From assembly GCF_002741985.1 (NCBI RefSeq), contig NZ_APHW01000001.1, forward strand, positions 62,001 to 126,000: 64,000 bases of DNA. Reading direction: 5' to 3'. The notes below the pieces were generated by a model. The model did not search any database. It was not told where the DNA came from and worked only from the letters and a program-made list of their open reading frames with translations. The stretch comes from Vibrio rotiferianus CAIM 577 = LMG 21460. Its GTDB lineage: Bacteria > Pseudomonadota > Gammaproteobacteria > Enterobacterales > Vibrionaceae. Of this stretch, positions 27,636 to 38,276 are shown one piece after another (the stretch's first letter is position 1; every line of letters begins with the position of its first letter). The translations under genes were made by a program, and so were the position numbers.

Positions 27636-29660
27636 GTGAAACATTGGTTAAGCAAAAGCGCGTGGCTACTTGCTGGCAGCCTACTCTGCACCCCAGGCGC
27701 AATCGCGAATGATTTTAGCGCGAGCTTCAAAGGCACGGACATTCAAGAGTTCATTAACATTGTTGGTCGAAATCTAGAGAAGACCATTATTGTTGATCCA
27801 TCGGTGCGCGGTAAGATCGACGTACGCAGCTACGATGTACTGAATGAAGAGCAATATTACAGCTTCTTTCTTAACGTACTTGAAGTGTACGGTTACGCAG
27901 TTGTGGAAATGGACAATGGCGTATTAAAAGTTATCAAAGCGAAAGACTCTAAAACATCGGCTATTCCTGTACTCGGCGATGCGAGTGCCAAAGGCGACAG
28001 TGTGATTACACGTGTTGTTGCGGTACGTAATGTGTCTGTACGTGAGCTGTCTCCTTTGCTTCGTCAGCTGATCGACAACGCTGGTGCTGGTAACGTGGTT
28101 CATTACGACCCTGCGAATATCATTTTGATCACAGGACGTGCTGCGGTCGTAAACCGTCTTGCTGAAATCATTAAGCGTGTTGACCAAGCGGGTGATAAAG
28201 AAATTGAGCTGGTAGAACTACGTAATGCTTCAGCAGCTGAGATGGTACGTATCGTTGAAGCATTGAATAAAACGACTAATCAAAAGAGCACGCCAGAGTT
28301 CCTAGAGCCAAAAATCGTAGCGGATGAGCGTACTAACTCGATTCTGATTTCTGGTGACCCTAAAGTCCGCGCGCGTCTGAAACGTTTGATTCGCCAACTT
28401 GACGTAGAAATGGCAACCAAAGGCAACAACCGTGTGGTTTACCTTAAGTATGCTAAAGCGGAAGATTTGGTGGATGTACTGAAAGGCGTATCTGATAACC
28501 TGCAAGCGGAAAAACAAGCGGGTCAAAAAGGTGCCTCTTCTGCCAAGCGTGGTGAAGTGGTGATTGCTGCCCATGAAGCGACCAACTCTCTAGTGCTGAC
28601 GGCGCCGCCAGATATCATGATGGCACTCCAAGACGTGATTTCTCAACTGGATATTCGTCGTGCTCAAGTCCTGATTGAAGCACTTATTGTAGAGATGTCC
28701 GAAGGTGATGGCATTAACTTAGGTGTTCAGTGGGGCTCGCTAGAAACGGGTGCGATGATTCAGTATGGCAACACTGGTGCTCCGATTGGTCAGGTCATGG
28801 TTGGCTTAGAAGAAGCGAAAGACACCACAACCACAAAAGCGGTTTATGATAGTGATGGTGACTTCCTACGTAACGAGACCACTACCGAGCAAGGTGATTA
28901 TACAACGCTAGCTAAAGCTCTAGGTGGAGTGAACGGCGCTGCGATGAGCATCGTAATGGGCGACTGGACAGCGTTAATTAGTGCCGTTGCTTCTGACTCA
29001 AACTCAAACATTCTATCTTCTCCAAGCATTACTGTTATGGATAACGGTGAAGCGTCATTCATCGTTGGTGAAGAAGTTCCGGTTATTACTGGTTCAACTG
29101 CTGGCTCGAATAACGATAACCCATTCCAAACGGTTGACCGTAAAGAGGTCGGTATCAAGCTAAAAGTGGTACCACAGATCAACGAAGGCGATTCTGTTCA
29201 GTTGAACATTGAACAAGAAGTATCAAATGTACTGGGCGCAAATGGTGCAGTAGATGTTCGCTTTGCTAAACGTCAGCTAAACACGTCGGTCATTATTCAA
29301 GATGGTCAAATGCTAGTTCTTGGTGGTTTGGTTGATGAGCGCGCATTAGAAAGTGAATCTAAAGTGCCACTACTGGGTGACATTCCAGTGATTGGTCACT
29401 TATTTAAGTCAACCAGTACTCAAACTGAAAAGCGTAATCTGATGGTTTTCATCAAGCCAACGATTATTCGTGATGGCATGACCGCAGATGGTATTACCCA
29501 GCGTAAGTACAACTTTATCCGTGCTGAGCAGCTATACAAAGCGCAAGAAGGCCTGAAGTTGATGGAAGATTCTAAGATTCCGGTAATGCCTGAGTTTGGC
29601 CATGAACGTCAATTGGCGCCTGAAATCCAAGCCTTTATCGATCAAATGGAAGTGAAGTAA
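27636..29660 (+). CDS. gspD: Type II secretion secretin GspD (EpsD)
   Basis: Outer membrane channel, a ring of about 15 subunits. Signal peptide (residues 1-24, cut after AIA), N0 domain from 27, N1-N3 secretin repeats to about residue 340, then the secretin barrel with the VPVITG and [10 protein letters not shown]-type motifs, and a C-terminal S domain that would bind a pilotin. 674 aa. The stop codon overlaps the gspE start (TAATG). No pilotin gene (gspS) is present in the window. Confidence 0.98.
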   Translation: MKHWLSKSAWLLAGSLLCTPGAIANDFSASFKGTDIQEFINIVGRNLEKTIIVDPSVRGKIDVRSYDVLNEEQYYSFFLNVLEVYGYAVVEMDNGVLKVIKAKDSKTSAIPVLGDASAKGDSVITRVVAVRNVSVRELSPLLRQLIDNAGAGNVVHYDPANIILITGRAAVVNRLAEIIKRVDQAGDKEIELVELRNASAAEMVRIVEALNKTTNQKSTPEFLEPKIVADERTNSILISGDPKVRARLKRLIRQLDVEMATKGNNRVVYLKYAKAEDLVDVLKGVSDNLQAEKQAGQKGASSAKRGEVVIAAHEATNSLVLTAPPDIMMALQDVISQLDIRRAQVLIEALIVEMSEGDGINLGVQWGSLETGAMIQYGNTGAPIGQVMVGLEEAKDTTTTKAVYDSDGDFLRNETTTEQGDYTTLAKALGGVNGAAMSIVMGDWTALISAVASDSNSNILSSPSITVMDNGEASFIVGEEVPVITGSTAGSNNDNPFQTVDRKEVGIKLKVVPQINEGDSVQLNIEQEVSNVLGANGAVDVRFAKRQLNTSVIIQDGQMLVLGGLVDERALESESKVPLLGDIPVIGHLFKSTSTQTEKRNLMVFIKPTIIRDGMTADGITQRKYNFIRAEQLYKAQEGLKLMEDSKIPVMPEFGHERQLAPEIQAFIDQMEVK

Positions 29661-31159
29661 TGGTTGATATGCTAGACACCGCGCCAAGCTTGCGTCGTCT
29701 GCCATTCAGTTTTGCTAACCGCTTTAAACTGGTATTGGAGACAGAACACCCTGAGCGCCCTCCAGTGCTGTATTACGTAGAGCCGCTTAATGCAGCGGCT
29801 TTGGTTGAAGTTAGACGCGTGCTGAAACATGCATTTGTCCCTCAGCCCCTTGATAAAGAGGCGTTCGACAAAAAACTGACTGAAGCTTATCAACGTGACT
29901 CTTCAGAAGCGCGTCAACTGATGGAAGACATTGGTGCCGATGATGACTTCTTCTCATTAGCTGAAGAGCTGCCGCAAAATGAAGACTTGCTTGAGTCGGA
30001 AGATGATGCGCCCATTATTAAGTTGATCAACGCCATGCTTGGCGAGGCAATCAAAGAAGGGGCATCAGATATTCACATCGAAACGTTTGAAAAAACATTG
30101 TCTATCCGTTTTCGGGTAGATGGTGTCTTGCGTGAAGTCTTAGCTCCAAGTCGTAAACTCGCGCCATTACTTGTGTCTCGTGTAAAAGTAATGGCAAAAC
30201 TGGATATTGCAGAAAAGCGCGTGCCACAGGATGGTCGTATTTCTCTGCGTATTGGTGGCCGAGCTGTCGATGTTCGTGTTTCTACCATGCCTTCATCGCA
30301 TGGTGAGCGAGTGGTAATGCGTTTGTTAGATAAGAACGCGACTCGTCTAGACTTACACAGCTTGGGCATGACGCCTTCTGTTCATGATAACTTCCGTCAT
30401 CTGATTGGTCGTCCGCACGGCATTATTTTGGTTACTGGTCCAACAGGTTCAGGTAAATCAACAACCTTGTATGCTGGCTTACAAGAGATCAACAGCAACG
30501 AACGCAACATCCTTACTGTAGAAGATCCGATCGAATTTGATATTGATGGTATCGGCCAGACGCAAGTGAACCCGAAAGTTGATATGACGTTTGCTCGTGG
30601 TCTACGTGCGATTCTTCGTCAAGACCCGGACGTTGTAATGGTTGGTGAGATTCGTGACTTAGAAACCGCACAGATAGCGGTTCAAGCGTCTTTGACTGGC
30701 CACTTGGTTATGTCGACTCTGCACACCAATACCGCGGTTGGCGCGATAACGCGTCTGCGTGATATGGGTATCGAGCCATTCTTAATATCTTCTTCATTGC
30801 TAGGTGTCCTTGCTCAGCGTTTGGTAAGAACACTTTGCCAAGACTGTAAAGAACCTTATGAAGCCGACAATGAACAGAAGAAGTTATTTGGTTTAACAGA
30901 GCATGACTCACTGACATTGCATCGCGCGAAAGGGTGTGAAACCTGTAACCAAAAAGGCTATCGCGGCCGTACTGGTATTCATGAACTCTTGATGCTGGAT
31001 GAGAACGTTCAAGAATTGATTCATCGCGAAGCGGGTGAACAAGAAATTGAAAAAATGATTCGTTCACATACGCCAAGCATTCGCAGTGATGGTTTGAGCA
31101 AAGTGCGCCGTGGTATCACCTCTCTAGAGGAAGTGATGCGGGTGACTAAGGAAGCGTAA
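29660..31159 (+). CDS. gspE: Type II secretion ATPase GspE (EpsE)
   Basis: Hexameric cytoplasmic ATPase that powers pseudopilus assembly. The N-terminal GspL-binding domain spans about 1-100. The catalytic core has Walker [10 protein letters not shown] (near 260), the Asp box, Walker [13 protein letters not shown] and the His box ([12 protein letters not shown]). A tetracysteine zinc site (CQDC and CETC, near residues 395-430) is intact. Starts on the last base of the gspD stop codon, and its stop overlaps gspF in the same way. Confidence 0.98.
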   Translation: MVDMLDTAPSLRRLPFSFANRFKLVLETEHPERPPVLYYVEPLNAAALVEVRRVLKHAFVPQPLDKEAFDKKLTEAYQRDSSEARQLMEDIGADDDFFSLAEELPQNEDLLESEDDAPIIKLINAMLGEAIKEGASDIHIETFEKTLSIRFRVDGVLREVLAPSRKLAPLLVSRVKVMAKLDIAEKRVPQDGRISLRIGGRAVDVRVSTMPSSHGERVVMRLLDKNATRLDLHSLGMTPSVHDNFRHLIGRPHGIILVTGPTGSGKSTTLYAGLQEINSNERNILTVEDPIEFDIDGIGQTQVNPKVDMTFARGLRAILRQDPDVVMVGEIRDLETAQIAVQASLTGHLVMSTLHTNTAVGAITRLRDMGIEPFLISSSLLGVLAQRLVRTLCQDCKEPYEADNEQKKLFGLTEHDSLTLHRAKGCETCNQKGYRGRTGIHELLMLDENVQELIHREAGEQEIEKMIRSHTPSIRSDGLSKVRRGITSLEEVMRVTKEA

Positions 31160-32379
31160 TGGCGGCTTTTGAGTACAAAGCACTCGATGCGACGGGGAAG
31201 CGAAAGAAAGGCACTATTGAAGGTGACAACGCTCGCCAAGTCCGTCAGCGTTTGAAAGAACAAGGAATGGTGCCGATTGAAGTCGTTGAAGCTAAAGCGA
31301 AAGCTGCTAAGTCTTCAGGCGCTTCCGGTGGGTTCAAACGTAGTATTAAAACCGCAGAGCTTGCGCTTATCACGCGTCAGCTTTCGACATTGGTTCAGTC
31401 TGGTATGCCACTGGAAGAGTGTTTAAAAGCGGTATCTGAACAAGCAGAAAAGCCTCGTATTCGCACCATGATCGCTGCTGTGCGCTCTAAAGTAACGGAA
31501 GGCTATCCGTTGGCGGACAGCTTGGCTGATTATCCACATATCTTTGATGAGCTATTTCGCTCAATGGTGGCCGCAGGTGAAAAGTCTGGTCATCTCGATA
31601 CGGTTCTAGAACGCTTGGCTGATTACGTAGAAAATCGTCAGAAAATGCGTTCTAAGCTGATGCAAGCCATGATTTACCCTGTGGTGTTGGTGGTATTTGC
31701 TGTCGGTATTGTCTCCTTCCTACTGGCAACAGTGGTGCCAAAGATTATTGAACCAATTATTCAGATGGGACAAGAGTTACCTCAGTCTACACAAATTTTG
31801 CTGGCTGCCAGTGAGTTTGTTCAAGAGTGGGGGCTAGTGATTTTTGTCGTGCTGGTGGTGTTATTCTACGGTTTAAAATTAGCACTACAAAAACCTAACT
31901 TCCGCCTAGCATGGGATCGAAAAATCCTTAGCTTACCTTTGCTTGGAAAAATTTCGAAAGGGCTCAACACGGCTCGTTTTGCTCGTACATTATCTATCTG
32001 TACATCTAGTGCCATCCCTATCTTAGAGGGTATGAGAGTGGCTGTTGACGTAATGTCAAACCGCTTTGTGAAGCAGCAAGTCTTATTAGCCGCAGACAAT
32101 GTGCGTGAAGGCGCCAGCTTACGTAAAGCCTTAGATCAAACTCGTTTATTCCCGCCAATGATGCTGCATATGATTGCCAGTGGTGAGCAAAGTGGTGAGT
32201 TGGAGAGTATGTTGACTCGTGCAGCGGATAACCAAGATCAAAACTTTGAATCGACGGTCAATATTGCATTAGGCATCTTTACGCCAGCCCTGATTGCTTT
32301 GATGGCAGGACTCGTACTGTTTATTGTTATGGCGACATTGATGCCAATGCTTGAAATGAATAACTTAATGAGTGGATAA
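31159..32379 (+). CDS. gspF: Type II secretion platform protein GspF (EpsF)
   Basis: Polytopic inner membrane protein at the centre of the assembly platform. Two homologous cytoplasmic T2SSF domains (about residues 70-190 and 275-395), each followed by membrane segments near 170-195, 220-245 and 375-400. 406 aa. Overlaps the gspE stop by one base. Confidence 0.97.
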   Translation: MAAFEYKALDATGKRKKGTIEGDNARQVRQRLKEQGMVPIEVVEAKAKAAKSSGASGGFKRSIKTAELALITRQLSTLVQSGMPLEECLKAVSEQAEKPRIRTMIAAVRSKVTEGYPLADSLADYPHIFDELFRSMVAAGEKSGHLDTVLERLADYVENRQKMRSKLMQAMIYPVVLVVFAVGIVSFLLATVVPKIIEPIIQMGQELPQSTQILLAASEFVQEWGLVIFVVLVVLFYGLKLALQKPNFRLAWDRKILSLPLLGKISKGLNTARFARTLSICTSSAIPILEGMRVAVDVMSNRFVKQQVLLAADNVREGASLRKALDQTRLFPPMMLHMIASGEQSGELESMLTRAADNQDQNFESTVNIALGIFTPALIALMAGLVLFIVMATLMPMLEMNNLMSG

Positions 32380-32439
32380 ATTCTGGGTCAAGGCTTGTCT
32401 ATAGTGACAATGGCTTGAATCTAACTTTCGGAGAAAATA

Positions 32440-32883
32440 ATGAAAATGAAACGTAGTAAACAACAGGGCTTTACGCTGTTAGAAGTGATGGTTGTTGTTG
32501 TTATTTTGGGTATTTTGGCAAGCTTTGTTGTGCCTAACTTGCTAGGTAATAAAGAGAAAGCCGATCAACAAAAAGCGATTACCGACATCGTGGCATTAGA
32601 AAACGCATTAGACATGTACAAGTTGGATAACAGCGTTTACCCAACAACGGATCAAGGTTTGGAAGCATTAGTTTCTAAGCCGTCTAACCCAGAGCCTCGC
32701 AACTACCGTGATGGTGGTTACATCAAGCGTCTACCAAATGACCCATGGGGTAACGAGTACCAGTACCTAAGCCCTGGTGACAATGGCACCATTGATATCT
32801 TCACGTTAGGTGCAGATGGTCAAGAGGGTGGTGAAGGTCCAGCTGCTGATATTGGCAACTGGAACATGCAAGATTTCCAATAA
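32440..32883 (+). CDS. gspG: Major pseudopilin GspG (EpsG)
   Basis: Main subunit of the pseudopilus. The prepilin peptidase site follows a short basic leader: cleavage after G10, mature F11, and E15 at position +5 (GFTLLEV). The C-terminal part has the calcium-binding loop typical of GspG (LSPGDNGTIDIFTLGADGQ). The mature protein is about 137 aa. It has its own GGAG ribosome site after a 60-bp gap, consistent with high expression. Confidence 0.98.
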   Translation: MKMKRSKQQGFTLLEVMVVVVILGILASFVVPNLLGNKEKADQQKAITDIVALENALDMYKLDNSVYPTTDQGLEALVSKPSNPEPRNYRDGGYIKRLPNDPWGNEYQYLSPGDNGTIDIFTLGADGQEGGEGPAADIGNWNMQDFQ

Positions 32884-32905
32884 GCCCTAGCTTAAACCAG
32901 CACTG

Positions 32906-33514
32906 ATGAAGCGAATGCAAAAACACCTCGGTTTTACATTAATAGAAATTCTATTGGTGCTGGTTTTGTTATCTCTTACCGCTGTGGCGGTTATTACTAC
33001 TTTACCTACCAGTCAGAAAGATTTATCCAAACAATACGCACAAAGCTTTTATCAGCGAGTGCAATTGCTAAATGAAGAAGCCGTGTTGAGTGGTAAAGAC
33101 TTTGGCGTTCGCGTTGATGACGCAAAATCAACCTATGCTTTATTAAACCTAACTGAGGATGGCTGGCAACCTTTGGAGTTGAAGCAGATTCCAAGTAGTA
33201 CCAAGTTGGAAGATGGAATCGCAATCCAACTTGAATTAGGCGGTGGTGCTTGGGATAAAGATGACCGCTTATTTGAGCCGGGTTCATTATTTGATGAAGA
33301 TATGTTTGCTGATGAAGAGGAAAAGAAGAAAGAGAAGCCACCACAAGTGTTTGTCTTTTCCAGTGCCGAGCTAACCCCTTTCACGTTGTCATTTTATCCA
33401 CAAGACGGTGATGCAGAGAATGACGGTTGGCGTGTTATTGGTAAAGAAACTGGGGAAATAAAACTATACGCTCCTGGTGACGAGGTGGAAGAGGATGACA
33501 ATGCGATCTTCTAG
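32906..33514 (+). CDS. gspH: Minor pseudopilin GspH (EpsH)
   Basis: Prepilin peptidase motif near the start (LGFTLIEIL; cleavage after G9). The C-terminal domain has an acidic, lysine-rich insert (DEEEKKKEKPP near residue 130). Minor pseudopilins cap or prime the pseudopilus. The end overlaps gspI. Confidence 0.95.
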   Translation: MKRMQKHLGFTLIEILLVLVLLSLTAVAVITTLPTSQKDLSKQYAQSFYQRVQLLNEEAVLSGKDFGVRVDDAKSTYALLNLTEDGWQPLELKQIPSSTKLEDGIAIQLELGGGAWDKDDRLFEPGSLFDEDMFADEEEKKKEKPPQVFVFSSAELTPFTLSFYPQDGDAENDGWRVIGKETGEIKLYAPGDEVEEDDNAIF

Positions 33515-33890
33515 AGCAAGCATTATGGGGATATCGCATCACCGAGCTAGAGGCATGACTTTACTAGAGGTATTGGTTGCATTAGCCATTTTTGCAACGG
33601 CAGCAATCAGTGTCATTCGCTCAGTCAGCCAACACATTAATACCGTCAGTTATTTAGAAGAAAAAATGTTTGCAGCAATGGTTGTTGATAACCAAATGGC
33701 CAACGTAATGTTAGACAGCAGTGCGTTGAAAGCGAAAAAGGGCACCGAAGAACTTGCCGGTCGAACGTGGTATTGGAAAGTGACGCCAGTTGCGACAACG
33801 CAGCCATTGCTGAAAGCATTTGATGTCAGTGTTGCGGTAGAAAAAAGCGCCAGTCCAATCGTAACGGTACGAAGTTATGTGGACAAGTAA
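33501..33890 (+). CDS. gspI: Minor pseudopilin GspI (EpsI)
   Basis: Short pseudopilin with the cleavage site RG-MTLLEV (Met at +1, Glu at +5). I start it at ATG 33501 because GGAAGAGG ends six bases upstream; ATGs at 33477 and 33495 are in frame but lack spacing to a ribosome site. It overlaps gspH by 14 bp and gspJ by 14 bp. Confidence 0.93.
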   Translation: MRSSRASIMGISHHRARGMTLLEVLVALAIFATAAISVIRSVSQHINTVSYLEEKMFAAMVVDNQMANVMLDSSALKAKKGTEELAGRTWYWKVTPVATTQPLLKAFDVSVAVEKSASPIVTVRSYVDK

Positions 33891-34554
33891 ATACACGGCG
33901 AGGCGAACCACTCGCCATAAAGGTTTCACCTTAATTGAGGTGTTGGTATCCATTGCTATTTTTGCCAGTTTAAGTGTTGCTGCATACCAAGTGGTTAGCC
34001 AGGTTCAGCGCAGTGACGTTTTATCGCAAGAAAAGATCCAACGTCTTAATGAGCTGCAACGAGCGATGGTCATGATGGATAATGACTTTCGCCAAATGGC
34101 CATCAGACACAGTCGCACGAATGATGAAGAGCCAGCAAAACAGCTGATTTTTTGGTCAGACTACTTATTAGATTCCGACGCCAAAGGCGTCATGTTTACT
34201 CGTTTAGGTTGGCATAACCCGCAACAGCAGTTTCCGCGTGGTGAAGTGACAAAAGTCGGCTATCGGATTAAAGATAACGTTCTTCAGCGAGTGTGGTGGC
34301 GCTATCCTGATACACCAGTGGCTCAACAAGGTATTGTGACGCCTTTGCTGACAGAGGTTGAAGAGTTCAACCTCCGATTTTATGACGGTAAACAGTGGAA
34401 AAAAGACTGGGATTCCGCCGATTCGCTACCCAAAGCGGTGTCTGTTGTGCTGACGCTAAAGGATTATGGTGAGATCAGCCGAACGTATCTTACTCCAGAT
34501 GGTGAATTCCAATCGGGAGAGAAGAGTGAATCAGGAGGCAACAACAATGGCTAA
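33877..34554 (+). CDS. gspJ: Minor pseudopilin GspJ (EpsJ)
   Basis: Larger minor pseudopilin, 225 aa, with basic leader and cleavage site KG-FTLIEV near residues 15-16. GspI, GspJ and GspK form the tip complex that starts pseudopilus assembly. Its 3' end overlaps the gspK start by 8 bp. Confidence 0.95.
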   Translation: MWTSKYTARRTTRHKGFTLIEVLVSIAIFASLSVAAYQVVSQVQRSDVLSQEKIQRLNELQRAMVMMDNDFRQMAIRHSRTNDEEPAKQLIFWSDYLLDSDAKGVMFTRLGWHNPQQQFPRGEVTKVGYRIKDNVLQRVWWRYPDTPVAQQGIVTPLLTEVEEFNLRFYDGKQWKKDWDSADSLPKAVSVVLTLKDYGEISRTYLTPDGEFQSGEKSESGGNNNG

Positions 34555-35557
34555 TCGTCAGCGTGGTGTTGCTTTAATTATTGTATTGATGCTTCTAGCA
34601 ATCATGGCGACGGTTGCTGCCAGTATGTCTGAACGGTTGTTTTTGCAGTTTCAGCGCGCAACTAATCAAATAAACTACCAGCAAGCCTATTGGTACAGTC
34701 TAGGTGTAGAAGCGTTAGCTAAAATTGGTATAGAGCAGAGTTACAAAGACAGTGACACCATCAATTTGAGCCAACCATGGGCAATAAAAGATCAAATTTA
34801 TCCGTTGGATTATGGGCAAGCTGCGGGAAGAATCGTTGATAAACAGGCGTGCTTTAACCTTAATGCTCTCGCTAGTGTTCAACCAACGAATGATCCAACC
34901 GCTCGGCCATACTTAGTACAAACGTGGTTGAAACTCTTGGAAGAAGCGAATGTTGAGCCCTATCAAGCTGAGGTGATCGCAGACTCTACATGGGAGTATG
35001 TTGACAGTGACACTTCGGTACGTTCGACTGCCGGGGTTGAAGATAGCACTTATGAAAGTATGAACCCTGCTTATTTGCCACCCAATGGATTGATGGCCGA
35101 CAGTAGCGAACTACGCTCAATTTACCAAGTAAGTGGCGAGATATATCAAAATGTTGCGCCGATGGTTTGTGCGATACCGACAGACGATTGGCGACTGAAC
35201 GTGAATACCATTGAAGTTGAGCAAGCGCCGATATTGGTTGCGATGTTTTCTCCGGGTTTGAGCAGCAGTGAAGCTGTACAACTGATAGAGAAGCGACCGT
35301 TCGATGGGTGGGACAGTATTGATGATTTTTTGGCTGAGTCTGAACTGACAGGCGTCAGCGGTGATATTAAGAAGAAAGCAAAAGGCTATCTGGGTGTAGA
35401 TAGTGCTTATTTTGAATTGGATGCTCAGGTCTTAGTGGATGAATCGCGTGTGCGAATCCGCAGTCTTTTGCAAAGTACGAATCGAGAAACAGTGACGGTT
35501 GTCCGCCGTCGTTTTGGAGGGATCAGTGAGCGAGTTTCTGACCGTTCGGCTGAGTAG
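34547..35557 (+). CDS. gspK: Tip pseudopilin GspK (EpsK)
   Basis: 336-aa pseudopilin whose leader MANRQRG is followed by VALII, so the usual +5 glutamate is absent; this is the GspK hallmark and fits its place at the tip. A large alpha-helical domain is inserted after the N-terminal helix. AGGAGG at 34533-34538 fixes the ATG at 34547. Confidence 0.95.
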   Translation: MANRQRGVALIIVLMLLAIMATVAASMSERLFLQFQRATNQINYQQAYWYSLGVEALAKIGIEQSYKDSDTINLSQPWAIKDQIYPLDYGQAAGRIVDKQACFNLNALASVQPTNDPTARPYLVQTWLKLLEEANVEPYQAEVIADSTWEYVDSDTSVRSTAGVEDSTYESMNPAYLPPNGLMADSSELRSIYQVSGEIYQNVAPMVCAIPTDDWRLNVNTIEVEQAPILVAMFSPGLSSSEAVQLIEKRPFDGWDSIDDFLAESELTGVSGDIKKKAKGYLGVDSAYFELDAQVLVDESRVRIRSLLQSTNRETVTVVRRRFGGISERVSDRSAE

Positions 35558-36725
35558 CGAACAACAAAGCACCATACCTTGGGTGGTATGGTCTACACAA
35601 CAGCAGGAAGTGATCGCCAGTGGAGAGTTAGCTGGTTGGGAACACTTAGATGAATTGGCGGCTTACGCAGAGCAACGTCAGATCATTGCACTACTTGCTG
35701 CTAGCGATGTCGTGCTGACCGAGGTGGATATTCCTCCGGGAGCTGCACGTCAGTTTGATAGTATGCTGCCTTACTTGGTTGAAGACGAAGTGGCACAGGA
35801 TGTAGATAGTCTGCACTTTACTGTTTTAGAGAAGCAAGCGAATAGCGCTCATGTTTGCGCTGTGGAGCGCGCTTGGATTCATACCATTTTGCAGCGTTTT
35901 GCTAGCCAAGGTTTGACTATCAAACGTATCCTTCCTGATGTCTTGGCACTGCCAGTCAGTGAGCACAGTACGGCTCTATCACTGGGAGAGCAATGGTTGA
36001 TTCGTCATAACGAATACCACGGTGCTGCCGTAGATAGCGCATGGCTTGATCTTTATCTTTCTGCCTATGGGCAAGAGCAAACAGAATGGAAACTCGAAAG
36101 CTACAGTACTATCCCAGATAACAACGTACCTGATGTATGGGTGGCAAAGCCAGTTGAAATGCCAATGGCCTTGTTAGCAAAAGGCAGTGTGCAAAGCAAT
36201 GTCAACGTACTGGTTGGGGAGTTCAAGCCCAAATCATCATGGGGTAAGCACTGGAAAGTATGGCAAAAAACAGCGGTGGCAGCTGGAGTTCTGCTGGTGG
36301 TCTTGGTGGCTCAACAGCTCTTTACTGTACACAAGTATGAAGCGCAAGCCCAAGCCTATCGCGCTGAAAGTGAACGTATCTTCCGACAAGTCTTCCCCGG
36401 TAAAAAGCGCATACCAACCGTGAGTTACTTAAAGCGTCAAATGAACGATGAAGAGCGTCGCTTATCAGGTGGTGCTGGTGGTGAGGCCATGATGGCGTGG
36501 CTAGCTGCGCTGCCGTCTACATTGGGGCAAGTAAAAGATTTAGAGATCACAAGCTTTAAATATGATGGCAATCGAGGTGAAGTAAGAATTCAAGCTCGAA
36601 GCTCTGATTTCCAACCATTCGAACAAGCAAGAGTGAAGTTGTCAGAAAAATTCAATGTAGAACAAGGGCAGCTCAATCGCAGTGATAATGTTGTGATGGG
36701 CAGCTTTGTATTGAAGCGTTTGTGA
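35526..36725 (+). CDS. gspL: Type II secretion protein GspL (EpsL)
   Basis: Links the ATPase GspE to the inner membrane platform. An actin-like cytoplasmic domain (about 1-240), one membrane helix near 255-275 ([16 protein letters not shown]) and a periplasmic ferredoxin-like domain. The GTG start at 35526 has GGAGGG five bases upstream and gives the usual [10 protein letters not shown]-terminus. 399 aa. It overlaps gspK by 32 bp. Confidence 0.95.
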   Translation: MSEFLTVRLSSEQQSTIPWVVWSTQQQEVIASGELAGWEHLDELAAYAEQRQIIALLAASDVVLTEVDIPPGAARQFDSMLPYLVEDEVAQDVDSLHFTVLEKQANSAHVCAVERAWIHTILQRFASQGLTIKRILPDVLALPVSEHSTALSLGEQWLIRHNEYHGAAVDSAWLDLYLSAYGQEQTEWKLESYSTIPDNNVPDVWVAKPVEMPMALLAKGSVQSNVNVLVGEFKPKSSWGKHWKVWQKTAVAAGVLLVVLVAQQLFTVHKYEAQAQAYRAESERIFRQVFPGKKRIPTVSYLKRQMNDEERRLSGGAGGEAMMAWLAALPSTLGQVKDLEITSFKYDGNRGEVRIQARSSDFQPFEQARVKLSEKFNVEQGQLNRSDNVVMGSFVLKRL

Positions 36726-36732
36726 GGTCAGG

Positions 36733-37224
36733 ATGAAAAATTTAATCATGTCGATTCAGGCTTGGTGGAGTGGCATCTCGCAACGTGAGCAACGGTTAGT
36801 GCTGGGGTGCGGTGCTTTGGTGACCATCGGGCTTATCTACTGGGGGATATTGCAACCTATCACCCAAAGAGCCGAGTTAGCTCAATCTCGAATTCAAACT
36901 GAAAAACAGTTGCTTAGTTGGGTCGAAGATAAAGCCGATGATATTACTGCTTTACGTAGAAGTGGCGGTGTAAGCTATTCCACTCAACCACTGAACCAGA
37001 TTGTCTCTTCTTCTGCTCGTCGTTATAAGGTTGAGCTGATTCGAGTCCAGCCACGAAATGAAAGTGTGCAAGTGTGGATTAAACCACTTGCGTTTAATCA
37101 ATTCGTGGATTGGCTCCGTTACCTAAAAGAACAACAGGGTATTGAAGTGGAGTTTTTGGATATCGATCGTACCGAGCAAGCCGGTATGATTGATGTCAAT
37201 CGATTGCAGTTTAAGCGAGGTTAG
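36733..37224 (+). CDS. gspM: Type II secretion protein GspM (EpsM)
   Basis: Bitopic platform protein that pairs with GspL. One membrane helix at about residues 24-42 (LGCGALVTIGLIYWGIL) and a small periplasmic ferredoxin-like domain. 163 aa. It lies 7 bp after gspL. Confidence 0.95.
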   Translation: MKNLIMSIQAWWSGISQREQRLVLGCGALVTIGLIYWGILQPITQRAELAQSRIQTEKQLLSWVEDKADDITALRRSGGVSYSTQPLNQIVSSSARRYKVELIRVQPRNESVQVWIKPLAFNQFVDWLRYLKEQQGIEVEFLDIDRTEQAGMIDVNRLQFKRG

Positions 37225-37225
37225 G

Positions 37226-37987
37226 GTGAAGCGAGTACTTCTTTACGTCTTTATATTTGTTGCCTTTTTCTCATTTAGTTTAGTTGCAGGGTTGCCTGTA
37301 TCTTGGGTTCTGCAACAGGTACCTCAGGTGAGAGGGCTGGATATTCAAAACGCTCAGGGCACCGTGTGGCAGGGTAAAGCCTCTTCCGTGTATTGGCAGC
37401 GCCAAAACTTAGGTGAAGTTAACTGGGATTTTCAACTATCGGGCTTATTTACAGGTAAAGCTGAGTTTGCTGTACGTTTTGGTCGTGGTAGCGATATGGA
37501 TGTACGTGGTCGTGGTTTGGTTGGTTATAGCCTAACGAGCGGTCCGTATGCCGAAAATCTTGTGGCTTCAATTCCTGCAGCAAAGGTCGTTGAGCAGACG
37601 CGCCTTCCTGTACCTGTGAGCGTAGATGGCCAACTTGAGCTGAATATTCGCCATGCGACGTATACGGCTCCTTGGTGTAAGACTGGCGAAGGTACGTTAG
37701 TTTGGAATGCAAGTGGTATTCAAAGCCCGCTAGGCAGCCTTGAGCTTGGTCCTGTGATTGCCGATCTGAGTTGCAAAGACAGCGTGCTATCAGCATCTGG
37801 TGACCAGAAGAGTAAGCAAGTATCAGCAGCGTTTTCTGCTGAGCTAATGCCAAATCAGCGCTATTCAACTAAAGCTTGGTTCAAACCTGGTGCGGAATTT
37901 CCATCGAGCATGGGTGAGCAGCTTAAGTGGCTAGGTAATCCAAATGCTCAAGGTCAATACGAGTTTAATTATCAAGGGCGCTTTTAG
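37226..37987 (+). CDS. gspN: Type II secretion protein GspN (EpsN)
   Basis: Last gene of the operon; present only in some type II systems and not always essential. One N-terminal membrane helix (about 5-25) then a beta-rich periplasmic domain. The GTG start at 37226 is one base after the gspM stop and has AGG upstream; an in-frame ATG at 37190 would overlap gspM by 35 bp. 253 aa. The prepilin peptidase gspO (pilD) is not in this cluster. Confidence 0.93.
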   Translation: MKRVLLYVFIFVAFFSFSLVAGLPVSWVLQQVPQVRGLDIQNAQGTVWQGKASSVYWQRQNLGEVNWDFQLSGLFTGKAEFAVRFGRGSDMDVRGRGLVGYSLTSGPYAENLVASIPAAKVVEQTRLPVPVSVDGQLELNIRHATYTAPWCKTGEGTLVWNASGIQSPLGSLELGPVIADLSCKDSVLSASGDQKSKQVSAAFSAELMPNQRYSTKAWFKPGAEFPSSMGEQLKWLGNPNAQGQYEFNYQGRF

Positions 37988-38015
37988 CCAAACTTGGAAT
38001 TCATAGCGTCATCAA

Positions 38016-38041
38016 AGAGCTGCCACTGTGCAGCTCTTTTT
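38016..38041 (+). terminator. Terminator of the type II secretion operon
   Basis: AGAGCTGC (38016-38023) pairs perfectly with GCAGCTCT (38030-38037), followed by a T-run, 29 bp past gspN. Confidence 0.88.
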
Positions 38042-38207
38042 GCTTTTGGATCATAGTAGGCCAAACCCTCCATTCGCTGTACAAGAAATTCAGTAGATGA
38101 TTGGCTGCTTATATAAGATTATGATTTTTAACTTAATAGTATTGATGCGTACAGCTAAGAGAGCATTTGGGTTATCGTAGGCTAAATGCTCCTGTCGCTG
38201 TACAAGA
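38028..38207. repeat. Imperfect direct repeat of 59 bp, two copies
   Basis: 38028-38086 and 38149-38207 align without gaps at an offset of 121 bp, with about 43 of 59 bases the same by my count. The best block is GTAGGC-AAA, then TCGCTGTACAAGA. Copy 1 starts in the 3' arm of the gspN terminator. The bases between the copies are not repeated. Confidence 0.7.
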
Positions 38208-38214
38208 GGCAAAA

Positions 38215-38247
38215 AGAAAGGCCACGAAGTCGATTCGTGGCCTTTTT
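38215..38247 (-). terminator. Terminator of cysQ
   Basis: On the minus strand GGCCACGAA-TCGAC-TTCGTGGCC is a perfect 9-bp hairpin followed by TTTCTTTTT. Confidence 0.92.
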
Positions 38248-38276
38248 GAAACCTAGTAATGAAGGTTGGATTGTGA

